This document shows, in pieces, positions 15,001 to 22,100 of a DNA stretch of 64,000 nucleotides. How positions within the stretch are numbered: the stretch's first letter is position 1; every line of letters begins with the position of its first letter. The translations under genes and the position numbers were made by a program. The notes beneath the pieces are model-generated. The model searched no databases. It was not told where the DNA came from and saw only the letters and a program-made list of their open reading frames with translations. Source of the DNA: a virus; IMG/VR virus record IMGVR_UViG_3300045974_000156, positions 19,892 through 83,891 of that record. One strand, 5' to 3'.

Positions 15001-16063
15001 AAGTGTCAACGCTTCGGACGGGTCTATAGCCGGTGTGGTCATAAACCCAAGAATTTCAGAATCCTGCATCTCAACTGATGGTAATGACGTAATAGAGCGT
15101 ATCGCTTCTCGTTTATCTGAATCCGCTGTCGCATCTGATAGGTATGTGGTTGGAATTGCGTTCGGTAGAACCTCAAGCGAGCGCAGCGTCCCGACTGACT
15201 TGATGACTCAACGCGCCCGCATGGTCGCAGGATATATCGACAGCCCAGTAGCTTACGAAGAGTCGGGTATATTCGGAATGGCACCTGGTACACAGGTCGA
15301 GTACATAACCCCGGATGACTCTCAGGGCTCAACAGTCTCTACGGTGAACCACTCTGTTGAAGTCCTCGACCCAAGCGAAGGTCAGCACAGCGGCGTATCT
15401 CACAATGTATTTGGGTCTGAATACTTTGACGGGTCTGACGAGAGCGAAGGCAAGCTTGGAGTAGCCCACATAGCTGTAAATATGCAATCATCTTCGATAT
15501 TCAGCGAGGACCTATCTGTCGTAGCTAGCATCTCTGGAAACGATATCTCTACTGGTAACGTAAACACACTTATGGGTACAGGTATTTTATTAAATATCGA
15601 CATGAGTTCAGTGTCTTCCATGACCAACAAGATAATAAGTCGTCAACGTCACGAGGATGATATAAGCTACATCTCCGATGCAACGCAAGATAACAATAAC
15701 TACACTTATTTCTATATATTCTGTGGCTTCGATGGAATCTCAACCCTACCGTCCAACAAGAGACTAATGTATAAGAAATACGATAGCTTAGGTCTAAGAT
15801 TTATGATAGATATAGATCAATATCTTGATATGGCTGGACTAGGTTCTGTAGTTGACGCTATCCTGACCACACCTTCAGGTCTAGTAAATATCACAGACTT
15901 GAATGTAAATGTCATCGACGCTGAACACCACTCCATGATGATTTCGATGCCTGCATACATACTTACAAATCTACAGAAGGGTGCCTATACACTAGACTTA
16001 GGCATAACAGACCCAACCGGAACTCGCAGGTCGCTATATAGAGGACCTGTTATAATTATCTAA
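2..16063 (+). CDS. Giant mosaic virion fibre/adhesin-like protein (5' end outside window)
   Basis: The reading frame is open from base 2, so the gene begins upstream; at least 5353 residues are visible. A GTG at 68 is in frame but lies inside a domain, so it is not the start. Five copies of a roughly 200-aa beta-sandwich domain (about 2-590, 777-1390, 1576-2200, 2681-3270 and 5482-6100) share a GDLLLL-type strand, a PxGW loop, a YWK-type strand and an AYRGxDxxNPID signature. Two further paralogous, carbohydrate-binding-like domains lie at about 3706-4240 and 4662-5150 (GFWA and GWYYCY motifs). Acidic repeats of about 21 residues link these domains and then fill 6115-15530. A distinct C-terminal domain of about 180 residues ends the protein. 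I infer a long surface fibre or adhesin; the receptor is unknown. Repetitive structure, position before the capsid gene and lack of enzyme motifs support a virion role. Confidence 0.85.
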   Translation, partial: QTGDLLIIQANNIGAGQTTPVPVAPGWTLLNSYAACLDAFWYKIAVLPEQPVTLQTTTPNCSFSAVMVAYRGVDQNNPIDVYHDYEAECGANSQVSSTVTPNYANDTLLYFAYYWTSGTVSAFVSLTGATPTQRAIANIHDTWGYTGTAIYEGAGPTKPGIASGTTTVNINGTAANNCIAGMMVALKGATVADILVGNVSFGTKDDGTMYATPIDGNQSKNHVSVSESEDNDTYDSFDVGVRVKAQEIETENINLTTIPTLVGWGVTAYSEGPTITVQVPTDLQVGDLLLLPWFNFGPQLVPPTGWTAAGANLYWDLYDGTQTSVTLTGGSPGASGASAANIIAYRGADQNNPIDVQATSFGTNVLSLIIPSVTTRNANERILDVGLFFNIYTDPVWNGGPITYSSSIYPLTGTFANWSEGFAFCDSTKPVAGATGTTTLTTATNSANFYGWKYAINPATGDDYSVGFWSARTELDTYTYALDSDVQRGGINLGRMGILEAYTPVDNCDSKLKSANRENDITTPNSITYIGNSPPTIWQSNVATIQVPDNVQAGDVLIFVASCIVVNGYPPTISGAWNTIYGGPYIGAYWKYHDGIDTSFTVNGVGYYGTGVIEAYRGCDPINPIGATLSAGNAALSTYTIGSITPYDGQSTVIAVGVSVSQSQAMSWLPPTGLATNLRDQTLANVYAQYWDSISIWDAPQYIQGATGTETLSWTAGTYDNLAGLLFSLSPVSSYPDEDEDMGLFLGKKALETYTFAAQDLPLKNISFGTVYGDGVLNATPIDGQTLKLKSGDEFVDSVSPQDGNEAKYKSTNAELEYVSPQESATYEYYGVSGHDLVARDIIESEAILQDSNNAKFKITAAEIEYPTPQEDCDFSYSSANKEAESTQLSISPLPYFVGAGPLVFTYTALGGVTPSIPSGTLAGDLMLLVTFTSNYNGAGLTKPSADWTLVDPSGYREWTLYYKFATGSDTSPTVYGVSNNNGAAYIATYRNVDNTTPFDSYASAGGAFNASTTYTSDPYTLPVSLLSNYFFSISISGSATTQRFAQGDPNSFTQYVLDGPFAYSTKTNTETVTVGGNGAINIFSFSLNAKNPFTVDSNTLGLITQKEESEAAIPQEVQTGRYGTNNSQSETYVVAQDIYATGNRPPGTFADSTQPLDSFDVGIAFAGKESDSGQPADTYAKSNNPNRDLQDYVTPQDSNNLKFRAGISYDDGPIPQEDLDLGLKVNGKELEPVAPLFYFQGITPTEFPPEINNFYTYTSTLSGPYGSPLAPDGTATAYSVGTPLGTGPNAFYLLGPSPTYVTGNQYEIGFWAKYGGGTQPVVYTCTDKVNVFFDVSTGLVNNTYQPLVPGVDYDTISMTQLGSTGWYYCYCKFTARQTYTNATFGQLIWGLTNNTGYSTSGDLIYIWKGTVALPGSSINTPQDDVDYLLVSPREEQDTLVVSGDNQTLKLNSGSPELEVLFPQEDVDAAFSIQAQEADAGDPEDAYSYDFLDSSGRGNSYSKDQSESVMASDSSKSSFRINLSEAEAVAAQDQEIIGSVKLTRQEVDLSSGMINLTATQALPSQIGSWVTSTATLSGPLGSPGAADGSPDAYSISTPIAAGPNTYYLTGTTQTYVVGNTYSFGFWALKGPGSSNYVWYSTDSAKLYFDLYNGVFYPNGAVQNTDYSTVSIIEYGDTGWYYCYGTFKARVTSKQEQWGIYNGTAYSQAGDTIYVWNDTDRSLAQTGSGLFGRIYGNSTPLDAQVSMFGINAEESETLTPSDSIPATTISYTVAYQDSVTAQDSSNSRLKSANQELDYLEAGQDNDDQDARFKVRAAESESESLGKTPPTFVNTGAFTATPSTLIQVPIPAETQAGDALIFYFYGGYYPPTLSGWNQFCVNTINNGNNSAIYWKIALGSGLDIYPIIGDGVNFATAMIVAYRNCNPVNPIDSYGIGGNTSTTSASIAGVRTLSSNTLPIVIATNNTSGTPAGFNTPTGACTTQRAFGSGLAGNTIGQVLWEGSVQPSAGFTNAGETITATALSYSVSGILINLASSGGIDSEDSELVTIGQKIETQIVSDESQKSNFSITQSIKEIILGASDTGSWDYLSGSHTGNVYNRNQSDSIQLIDVNGQSQFVLTEISESIIPQDLAAGSPSFIMDEVESVAGFDDIYTGQSITATQVETEIPLDFDQGGRAYLASEQDLDVVAIELESDAEQVGTAEIETQVITPDEESDSYQISTNLSEQVEALDSQYVSIISGADYSQEDSLYPDDSQDVGQTYNGEQLDGDLQASDEEDLLSSNGVDQLEGDTTPVDDQIAGVLNASDLSQEDDLYADESQDGGVLNGSDQSIEDNITLSDEQDLGLGLGSQIDEEVYPDELHDSNIDINCETLEGDLYADDSQYAGIAQGSDNSQENSLYTDDQQDLGLNVGSETQESSISTDDQQELGLDLGSEIQEWDLYTVESQDNGTLIGYGISQEEIAQSEDSQDSGVTPGSDNSQEDTLYADDQQELGLDLGSDTQEEAPYASDAQELTIISSSEYQDYDIYAGESQEAGLAQGSDNSQEEVLYTDDQHDLGLGLGSDIQEVDVYTSEQQDLILYIATEESESDQILESQDSNYTITADESNSVEGVDLEIESEDCTTNISEKLTTYAQEEVSASISSEESDDLEPVDGQDFTLTVIGELFESGQGSDLEEINQILAGELDESATGETQEGVALALTRAELEYETISDEQEDAYFDITAESSDYAQGSDLEDSILSATVEISEQAEASSEETTNKTLWASESDDWQPSDEITVGNTIGLDDSAYTSADESEDSIYSIPASLYETAEGSDEGTGSVVATSDINESTLGYGEEDTALNLGSDNSQEESPYLDDSQESGLIQGSDNAQNDDLQSSELQDSIQVSSLDTQDQVPYADDVQDFATIIGLDSSQELYADESQIGAIPHAVELPESTEAQDSQDLLVYASDDESESTEAQESQDVSYVITAEQSEFIVGVDEEVDSEYCTTNILEYVITKDELESGSFINSVLSDSLEASDEVGASVAFAEDLYDSEEAQDSETLELNLGSSELDLNEVSPEDYEVEGLDLSVSILDYQETNDSYASLPSLELTESESAEPSDLGEASVQTTSAQADDTQGDDFEQAVGEFAGELSESVEGVDQQDAYESLSGELSESGQGSDPQDASYLSANELNEQAQVEDSCSASVLATAELSEQEEGSSQETTGLTISEVAEEAIQPLDEQELQLVLTSSEAELWQGEYSEDSSYDITAEESNHLISAELETESEDVNSNINESSKPEDEQDASHSIALGLEEQAQGLDFSDSATEITLDVVEYATSSDDQDLLLEIRSDLEEYVSGQDIQDLGNVLLADESESVQPEDNQEQLYSLSLDQSESVSGQDNQDPSITIAQDISESVSGQDSQETVASLSLDTSDSAMGVDEQNSSETVHGALEGSQETSAEQDQTLALGSEQSESPVPSDDQEYLLLQIFYDEASETISGSDEQNCALIAHVEVSESQESDDQQDLGLQLSSDMQEATEPEDYESACNLIVSIEYEDIGVVADEEIESETCTTNMSERLHSSESEDSQYSITAEEFEELTWLDPQDSANTLDQSIEEYFTGSDDQNLEITLQSSLADYVEPSDETDCTLHVASEIAEVQVADDSQDYILSSLIEEEEFVSGYENQDSNIGVSTYSSESQGTYDNEDSSGIVPVELYEEEVTLDDQSVTNSVTADYIDSQISEDSLDSIESLSASTSDHATCHDDQVSAIVTPSEELESQEFNESSDIAMLLGLDLEESEEATEYSIETTSLMSEEYEVIVNPADDEVNAEDCTTNINEFSNPAEGQDSRFQVLNSQEESQLADDNQEIGLGVGTETLESSDQASDESVIVIGSGATDVGTPHAAPYESEATQIAIGSEDYNDSATALDYQTDGIHYGANSGSDQIENPITQDIYDTAIKLGSASVLEQYTVVSDNFDRGLNISAFMADYQGSASSGDGFGTGFQTDAFQVGIVSVAGSQVQPADAEISTIDLGAQPVNGHYIYSRNLSEYTAPSETEQLKLLISGLYSDSISDLADLVSNTYVLSTNSLETAQPKDDGDHKLNIVAEESDSVQPSDDQDIGILSGSDYSQMEFVQAPDESLELGLNLSAYNLDSTQPQDDEDMSLAVGSDQTEGDLQSSDSQESIFQVYVLSESVQAAEDISDLSLNVFSEEEDSDAQGSDQDNANVILTSDIDENVQGSESEDAQAAYTADTSEYGQALESEEVNNILSSDLSEEASGYDNQDLVIYLLVTQSDDILGYESADAQVAVSLDISESVSGYENETQAIEGGAQSEYAQGSDEQDCILLMVSVDESESAEPSDALDITLLVGTEELEQALAADQEVDSINIESAESYDIWEASDLEQASAIYSDSVSEYELGYDEDDSGLVLGTELSESSIGSDLSDVTSIITSETSEYVSPDDQGDSSLDSNNDQIDSLQVSDLESAAGLLQPADSEEDITSDDNYDTVENLAASEIESLESTDEQDNIGNLVAESLEYLAGSDDQDADFNITASLDESVNPSDESDCALILELDITEDADPMDLESESEDLTTNLKDFSTPSDENDSSLDSSNEEVDELLGSDLEAAGLMQPALDEEDYNTTYDNSDLGLNPGVSEIDSLEGSEAQDSSGIFVTQAVDYSEGSDEQNSNFSIQVSVDESSSPSDESDCALGLVLEQYENISAAEDESDKTESFSAVISDSSASSEEQDCLYSISAQTSDAPEGVDYEYSGISRTHDEAEYTEAVDEQNCTIRTPVYYVDSGSSADDSDLGLNVSCSDSESPRALDVNELGLNLSVEEQEQAQGSDTEIGAIPIAENISEFSEPSDISDAAPSITSVESDDQVADDSYLSAYSGVLTHSESLDAADDQTLSLDSFSEESETCIGSDDCTMSLDLGTGYQASQISVDSEETTMVFRNGYKTGSITLSLFDAGSMFDRDISDQVFSYDDCDSIQPLGATELESLTPSDSQNQSSQNGNNSTESVNASDGSIAGVVINPRISESCISTDGNDVIERIASRLSESAVASDRYVVGIAFGRTSSERSVPTDLMTQRARMVAGYIDSPVAYEESGIFGMAPGTQVEYITPDDSQGSTVSTVNHSVEVLDPSEGQHSGVSHNVFGSEYFDGSDESEGKLGVAHIAVNMQSSSIFSEDLSVVASISGNDISTGNVNTLMGTGILLNIDMSSVSSMTNKIISRQRHEDDISYISDATQDNNNYTYFYIFCGFDGISTLPSNKRLMYKKYDSLGLRFMIDIDQYLDMAGLGSVVDAILTTPSGLVNITDLNVNVIDAEHHSMMISMPAYILTNLQKGAYTLDLGITDPTGTRRSLYRGPVIII
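6115..15530 (+). repeat. Degenerate acidic repeat array, about 21 residues (63 nt) per unit
   Basis: About 3100 residues of the giant protein consist of units such as DQQELGLDLGSDTQEE followed by a short Tyr/Ser/Asp segment. The pattern is an Asp/Glu/Gln turn, a short alternating hydrophobic strand, a Ser-Glu/Asp turn and a second strand. Spacing between successive DxQ/D-D/E cores is 20-22 residues. Lys and Arg are nearly absent over long stretches, so the segment is very strongly anionic. Synonymous codons differ from unit to unit, so the repeats are conserved as protein and not as recent DNA duplications. The same unit appears as linkers earlier in this gene and in the next giant gene. A beta-solenoid or cation-binding stalk is inferred. 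Confidence 0.85.
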
Positions 16064-16095
16064 GGTATACTAGACCAGATTTTATAGGAACTAAC

Positions 16096-16185
16096 GTGAA
16101 AAAGACTTTTACAATTATCCCTAATATGACTGACGGGTGGGACTATATCCTACAGATAACTAACGTCAATAAGGTTCGGAGATAA
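16096..16185 (+). CDS. Possible 29-aa peptide between the two giant genes
   Basis: A GTG at 16096 is preceded by AGGA at 16086-16089 (six-base spacer) and opens a 29-codon frame beginning MKKTFTIIPN and ending NKVRR. It stops one base before the ATG of the next gene, and its end carries that gene's GGAG ribosome-binding site, so it could act by translational coupling. No family is recognised. It may equally be chance coding in a 123-base intergenic space. Confidence 0.3.
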   Translation: MKKTFTIIPNMTDGWDYILQITNVNKVRR

Positions 16186-16186
16186 T

Positions 16187-19100
16187 ATGACAGTCGTTAC
16201 TAGCGCGAGCGCCTCTGTGTCAGGTACCAACATAACAGTTAGCTGGTCGTGCCCATATTATCCTTATAGTTGGACGATCAGTGGAAGTATTTACAATTCA
16301 GTTCCTGGAGGCAGTAGAAGTTATACATTTACAGGGGTAGGGGCTGGCACTTATTCATTTCAGGTAGGTCCAACGCCTGGTGGTGGTATAGCTGATACAT
16401 CTACAAGGGCAACCAACTCAGTAACAGTATTTACACCGCCTAGCGCGCCAAGAACCATAGTAGCCTCACTGGGTACTATAGATGCAAATGGCAATTACCC
16501 CATAAACCTGTCTTGGCTAGCACCCTCCAGTACAGGAGGATCGGCTATCACCGGATATACAGTCACACCCTCTCCTGCTGCACCTGGTTCTACTATATCA
16601 ATAACAGGTACTACAGCGGTAGTCAGTAAATTAGCTAGAGGGCAAACATACATATTTACGGTACGGGCTGGTAATGCATATGGTACAGGACTTGGGGCGA
16701 ATTCAAACTCTATCCAGGATGGTATTCAGACAGTACCGGGAGCCTCAACTGGTGTAGTAGCCTCAACATCCGGAATAGGTGCAGGGGTAACGATAAATCT
16801 AAGCTGGACTGCCCCTGTGGATACCGGAGGTGTGGCGATCACTGGCTACAACGTAGCACCTTCACCAGCCATACCGGGCAGTACTACCGTGGTGAACCTG
16901 GCTGCCAAGACTGCTGTTATTTCAAATATTCCATACTCTGCACCTCCCACTCTGTATACAAATACGTTCACTGTAAGTGCTAGCAATATAGTAGGCACAG
17001 GTCCGGATAGCGACCCTTCCAACAGCATATATCTGTTATACGGTACTCTACACAACAATGGGTATCTGGATTACCAAACAACATCACAAGATCCGTTCGA
17101 TTCTGGTAATAATCTAAGACCCAAATTAGAGGTAGACACCCTAACACTAACAGGACCGACAGTAGATAAATATGCCAAGAGTAATAATCCATTTGGCGAA
17201 AGAGAAGAATACGTAACACCATATGATAATTACAAAGGTGGTTTCAAGCTTGGAAATAACACCTACATAGACGACCAATTAGCAGTACCTGAAGATGCCT
17301 GTGATGGAATAAAGTCACTAAAGGTAAAACAAGAAGAGTACTCGACACCAAAAGATAACCTATTCGATGCAGCTAAGATCGTCAATAAAGAGATACAGGA
17401 AAGTCCCACAACATTTGATAAGGTCAACGCCGGTCTTCATGTGTTTTCAGAACAGGAGGACGACCTACTCTCACCTTTAGAATATAACGATCTCAAGTTA
17501 AAAATCAGTGTTTCATTCTTAGAGCAAATGCCAGAACCCCAGGATGGGATAGAGTGGGAGTATATCTCCGGGCTTCACTACGGTATTTATCGTCGCAACC
17601 AAGAAGAATACCCACACCCAGACGATGCATGTGATTGTAGGTATAGTATCGGGGCTAAGGCTAAGGGGGCTGAAGCCCCAACCCTTAGCGATGGTTGCCT
17701 TACAGCTCTACCTTACAACGATAAGATAAAAGAATACGTATCAGGCCCTGCGGATGGTTATATAGGTGGGCATCATGTGATGGCTGAGTATATAGACTCT
17801 GAGACACAACCTATATTGCAAGATGGTAATGATGCTGGTTTTGGGTATTTTGCAGAACAACATGATGATAACGATACAATATTTACAGACTCTGAAACGT
17901 CCTTTAGATACTATGGCACTACAGGATTTGAAAAAAATCTAGAAGGACCCCTGGACAAATGGGCTAATAATATAAGTTATGTAATAGGCTTCAAGGATGA
18001 CGGACCTATATGCTATGAGGACCAAAAAGCAGGCATTATTTGGGGTGTAAATCAAGAAGATTATGCCACTGCATCGGCTGAAGGGACCAGTGAGAAGATC
18101 GGTTCTCTCGTGTATGGCGAGGAGCTTGATTATAATTCTGCCTGGCAGGACACCAAAGATCCTATTCAGTTCTGGGTACCTGCCTCACAACCATGGCTTG
18201 CTAGCTCAGGTATAAGTTCTGTAAATAGAACGACAGTAACACTTCCACCAGAAATGTTAAAGGGTGATGTACTGATCCTTGTATTTATTCATTATAACAG
18301 CAGCATAGATGCTGCCGGGTATACAAAACTGGGTACTAGACAACTATTAGATTGGGGCGACGGTGCCTTCAGTTATGCAGATATTTATTGGAAACGTGCA
18401 ACTGGGCTAGAGTCACCACTCCCCATAGAAGTTAACGATGTAGGCACATTTGCCCAGATATATGCTTTCCGAGATTGTAATCCTGAAAACCCGCCAATCG
18501 AGCAGTTCCAGATGGGCGATGGCAGTACACTATCATTTACGTCCAGTATAGATAGCACAGAACCAATATACATCGGTATTACTTCTACCTTGGGAGATTA
18601 TGGTCCACTCATTTCCGTAGCCGATCCTTTGTACTTCCCAGTCTCAGGTGTCAATCTTTTTAATCTCGGAGTCGGCGTAAACGTAGAAATATGGGAGGGT
18701 TACCAACCACAGGCTGGTTCCATCTTGTCAGGTACCTCTTCTCCGACTGGTGGTGGTTGTGTAAATGCGTTATTTAATTTCATTGCCATACCTGGGTACT
18801 GGACCAATGTTTCGACCGCAGCAATTATCACTACTGGTGAGATAAATGAAGAAAAAAATGTCATAGCTTTTGATGACTATACCTTCGATTATAAGAGCGG
18901 TCATGGTGGCTATGTATATAATAGAGCCCTAGAAGAGACAATAACCCTACAGGATCAGCCGTTATTCCATGACGAAATGTTCTTGATAGATCCCTATAAA
19001 TATGCGGAAGAGTCTGATATGTGTGATGTGACCCCATCAGACGACTCTAGGGCTGGTAAGTATGTACTGGTTGAGTCAGATCAGGGTGATGTCATAGACC

Positions 19101-22100
19101 TGGATTACAAATTCACTACCGTACAGTTCCTACTATTAGGTCAAAAAGAAGATAAGATATCCGCCCCGAAGGATAAATGCGACTGTCATATTTCAGTTAA
19201 TAGTGATAAATCAGAGTCCATAACAACCAACGTGGCTCCATTCTTCGTCGGAAATGGACCCCCAGCAGTCATATCAAAGCCTGCATTAAATAACGGAAGA
19301 ACACCCAATCTAAGCATTACACCATGGGCAGCAATACTACCGAGAGATTTTCTATTAGCCACAGTTCATGCCTCAGACGTTCCTCCTGCATCAGCATATG
19401 CCGCTAATGCCGCAGTAGCCGTAGCAGCAGCTACCGCAGCAAATGATGTTGCTGTCGCCGCAGCCGCAGCCGCAGCCGCAGCCCCTAGTGACGTAAACCT
19501 TGCAGCAATTGCTGTATCCACCGCTGCTGCCGCATCCAAGGCTGCAACGACTTCTGCCATAGCATCATCTGTAGCCACAGATGCAGCCGATCCTGCTGGT
19601 GCTGCAATGCGGGCTGCCACCAACGCTGCCGCAACTGCCGCAACTGCCGCCAGAACAGCAGCTAATGCAGCTACTGCTGCCGCTAATGCCGCCGCCGCCA
19701 TCGTGGCTGCCGCCGCCGCCTTAGAGGCTGTAGATCCTGGCGCTGCCTTACGAGCCGCAGAGGCTACTGCCGCCGCAGCCTCCGCATATGTACTTGACAC
19801 CATAGCTGCTGCAATTTCAGCCACCAGTGACGCAGCCATTGCAATCTCTAACGCCCGTAATGCCGCTGCAACTGCCGCTAATGCCGCCGCCGCCGCAGCC
19901 AACATAGCCACGATTGCTGCCACCTCGGCATCAAACGCATCAAACTCTTTAATCAATGCCGCCGCTGCAATGGTAGCTGCTGCCTTGGGTAATGCAAATC
20001 TCATTGCCGCAAACTCTGCTGCCCGAACTGCTGCAACCTCAACCTCAACCGCCGCAGTGGCTGCCAATACCAGAAGTCTCGCAGCAGCAAATGCATTAAC
20101 TGCCGCCGGGGCTGCTGAAGCCGCAGCTTCGATAGCCACCATAGCCATAAACGACGCTGCGGCTTCTCCTTATGATCAGGATCTAGCTAACGCTGCCGCA
20201 TCCGCTGCTAGTGCTGCTGCTAGTGCCACCGTCGTCGCCGCAACTGCCGCAGCACAAAATCATGCAGCCTTTGTAACTGCCATTATCCCTGCATCGAGCC
20301 GCGCAGACGCAGCCACTACAATTGCCAATAATGCCTCTAGTGCTTCAGATGCTGTTGCTTCCATAGCAGTAGCTTCTCCATTAAATATTCACATAGTCGC
20401 AGCCTCTAATGCAGTAAACGCCGCAGCGATTGCTGCATCCACTTACGCTTCTGACGCCGCAGATGATGCTGTTGCGATTACCAATGCTTCTCTGGCTGCC
20501 GATGCTGCCGAAATAGCAACTTCCGATGCTGCTAGCGTGACTACGCCAATCGCAACCGCTGGGTTTATTAATAGCCAAGCAGTCCTGAATGCTATATCTA
20601 CAGCCGCAGCCGCAGATCCTGCTGCTGTTATCGCTCATGCCTCCAGAGCCTCCACAGCCGCCGACATAGCTCTCGCCGCTGCCGCTGCCGCAACAACTGC
20701 TGCTGATGCCGCTGATGCTGCTGCAATTGCAACTGCCGCAGCCACGACACCAACTGCCGCTGCAACTGCCGCCGACGCTACAGCTACAGCCACCGCAACT
20801 GCCGCCGACGCTACAGCTACAGCCTCGGGTAATGCAGGACTTGTGGTTTTCACAACGGAAGACTCAAACCTCGTTACAACCGCAAAAACTTCTGCTGGGT
20901 ATGCAGACTCTGCCGCAACTGCTGCATTCCGAGCAGCAGATAGGGCTACTGCCACAGCCTTAGATCCTTCCGTTATTGCCGCAGCCAGAGCAACAACAGC
21001 CATTGCCGCAGCCGCAGCCGCTCCAGATGACCAGAATCTAGCTCATGCCGCAACTGTTGCTATTGCTAATGCAGCCGCAAACCCACCCAAGGGTATAGTA
21101 TTCCATAGTGATTGGACCGTCTTACCAGTCTGCGGTCCAATGCACGCCTTCTGGAAGATAACGACAGGCGCAGAGCCACCTGTCATAATACCTTCAGTCC
21201 AGAACCATGTAGTTATGGGATCCATTACTGCTTATAGAGGTGTCGATGTAGCTTATGCTGATCCTATTACTGATATAGGACCAAGCATGTCTGATACGAA
21301 GAAGGGTCCCACTTCTGGTTATGGTGGTCAAACTTACGACGGATCTACACCTTATGTCCCGGGTGAACAGCAATACCCTATATACATATATTATCCAAAG
21401 CTTGTACCCCTCCAAACACTGAGTTATCAATTACCATCACCCTCACCAAAGGGACCTCATGAGAGGATGATTGCAATCACAGGGTACAATCTAAACGGCG
21501 GCGGTTCCGGCTTTTATCCATCTACTACTAAAGATCCAGATCCTAAGACACACATCTTGCCTGGGCTCATGCCTTATACAAGAAATGTACTGAGCGGGAA
21601 TGGACCTACGATACCCTATACATACAATGATGTCCTTCAAGTAATTAATGGATCCGGGTCAACGATCTCTAAAACAAATCAAGTTGGAACCGGATGGGGA
21701 ACTTATATATTCGACGGTGACACTATTAATGAAGGTCCATCCGAAGCACCTCTCCCAGTTTTACAGGTGTACGCACCGACTAGGACCACATTCTATGGAT
21801 TTGTGATATCTCTACGGGGTTCGTTTATCTCAAATACAGAGAATGCTGGCGTTAATATGAATCGGGTGTCAGATGACCCTAATTATGTAACATCTCTGGA
21901 TAATTACGAAGTAGAAGTTAGACCTACTAGGGCTGCACAAAAAGGACCTATAGATCCACCAGATGTTGAAAGTGAACGTCTTTGGATGCCAGGTGGTCCG
22001 TGTAAAGAGAGAGATGTCAAAGGTCCTATAGATTATTGTGATTATGAATACGTACCTGCAAACATGTTAGTATCCTATGATGATCGCCTATTAACAGCTA

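Noticed and set aside
18985-19000. TATAAATA resembling a T4 late promoter
   Set aside because: It lies inside a giant coding gene with no start nearby, and the motif is not repeated before the late genes.
19366-21003. Long alanine-rich open frames on the minus strand opposite the Ala-rich insert
   Set aside because: They result from the GCN-rich composition read backwards; no ribosome-binding site or conserved domain supports them.
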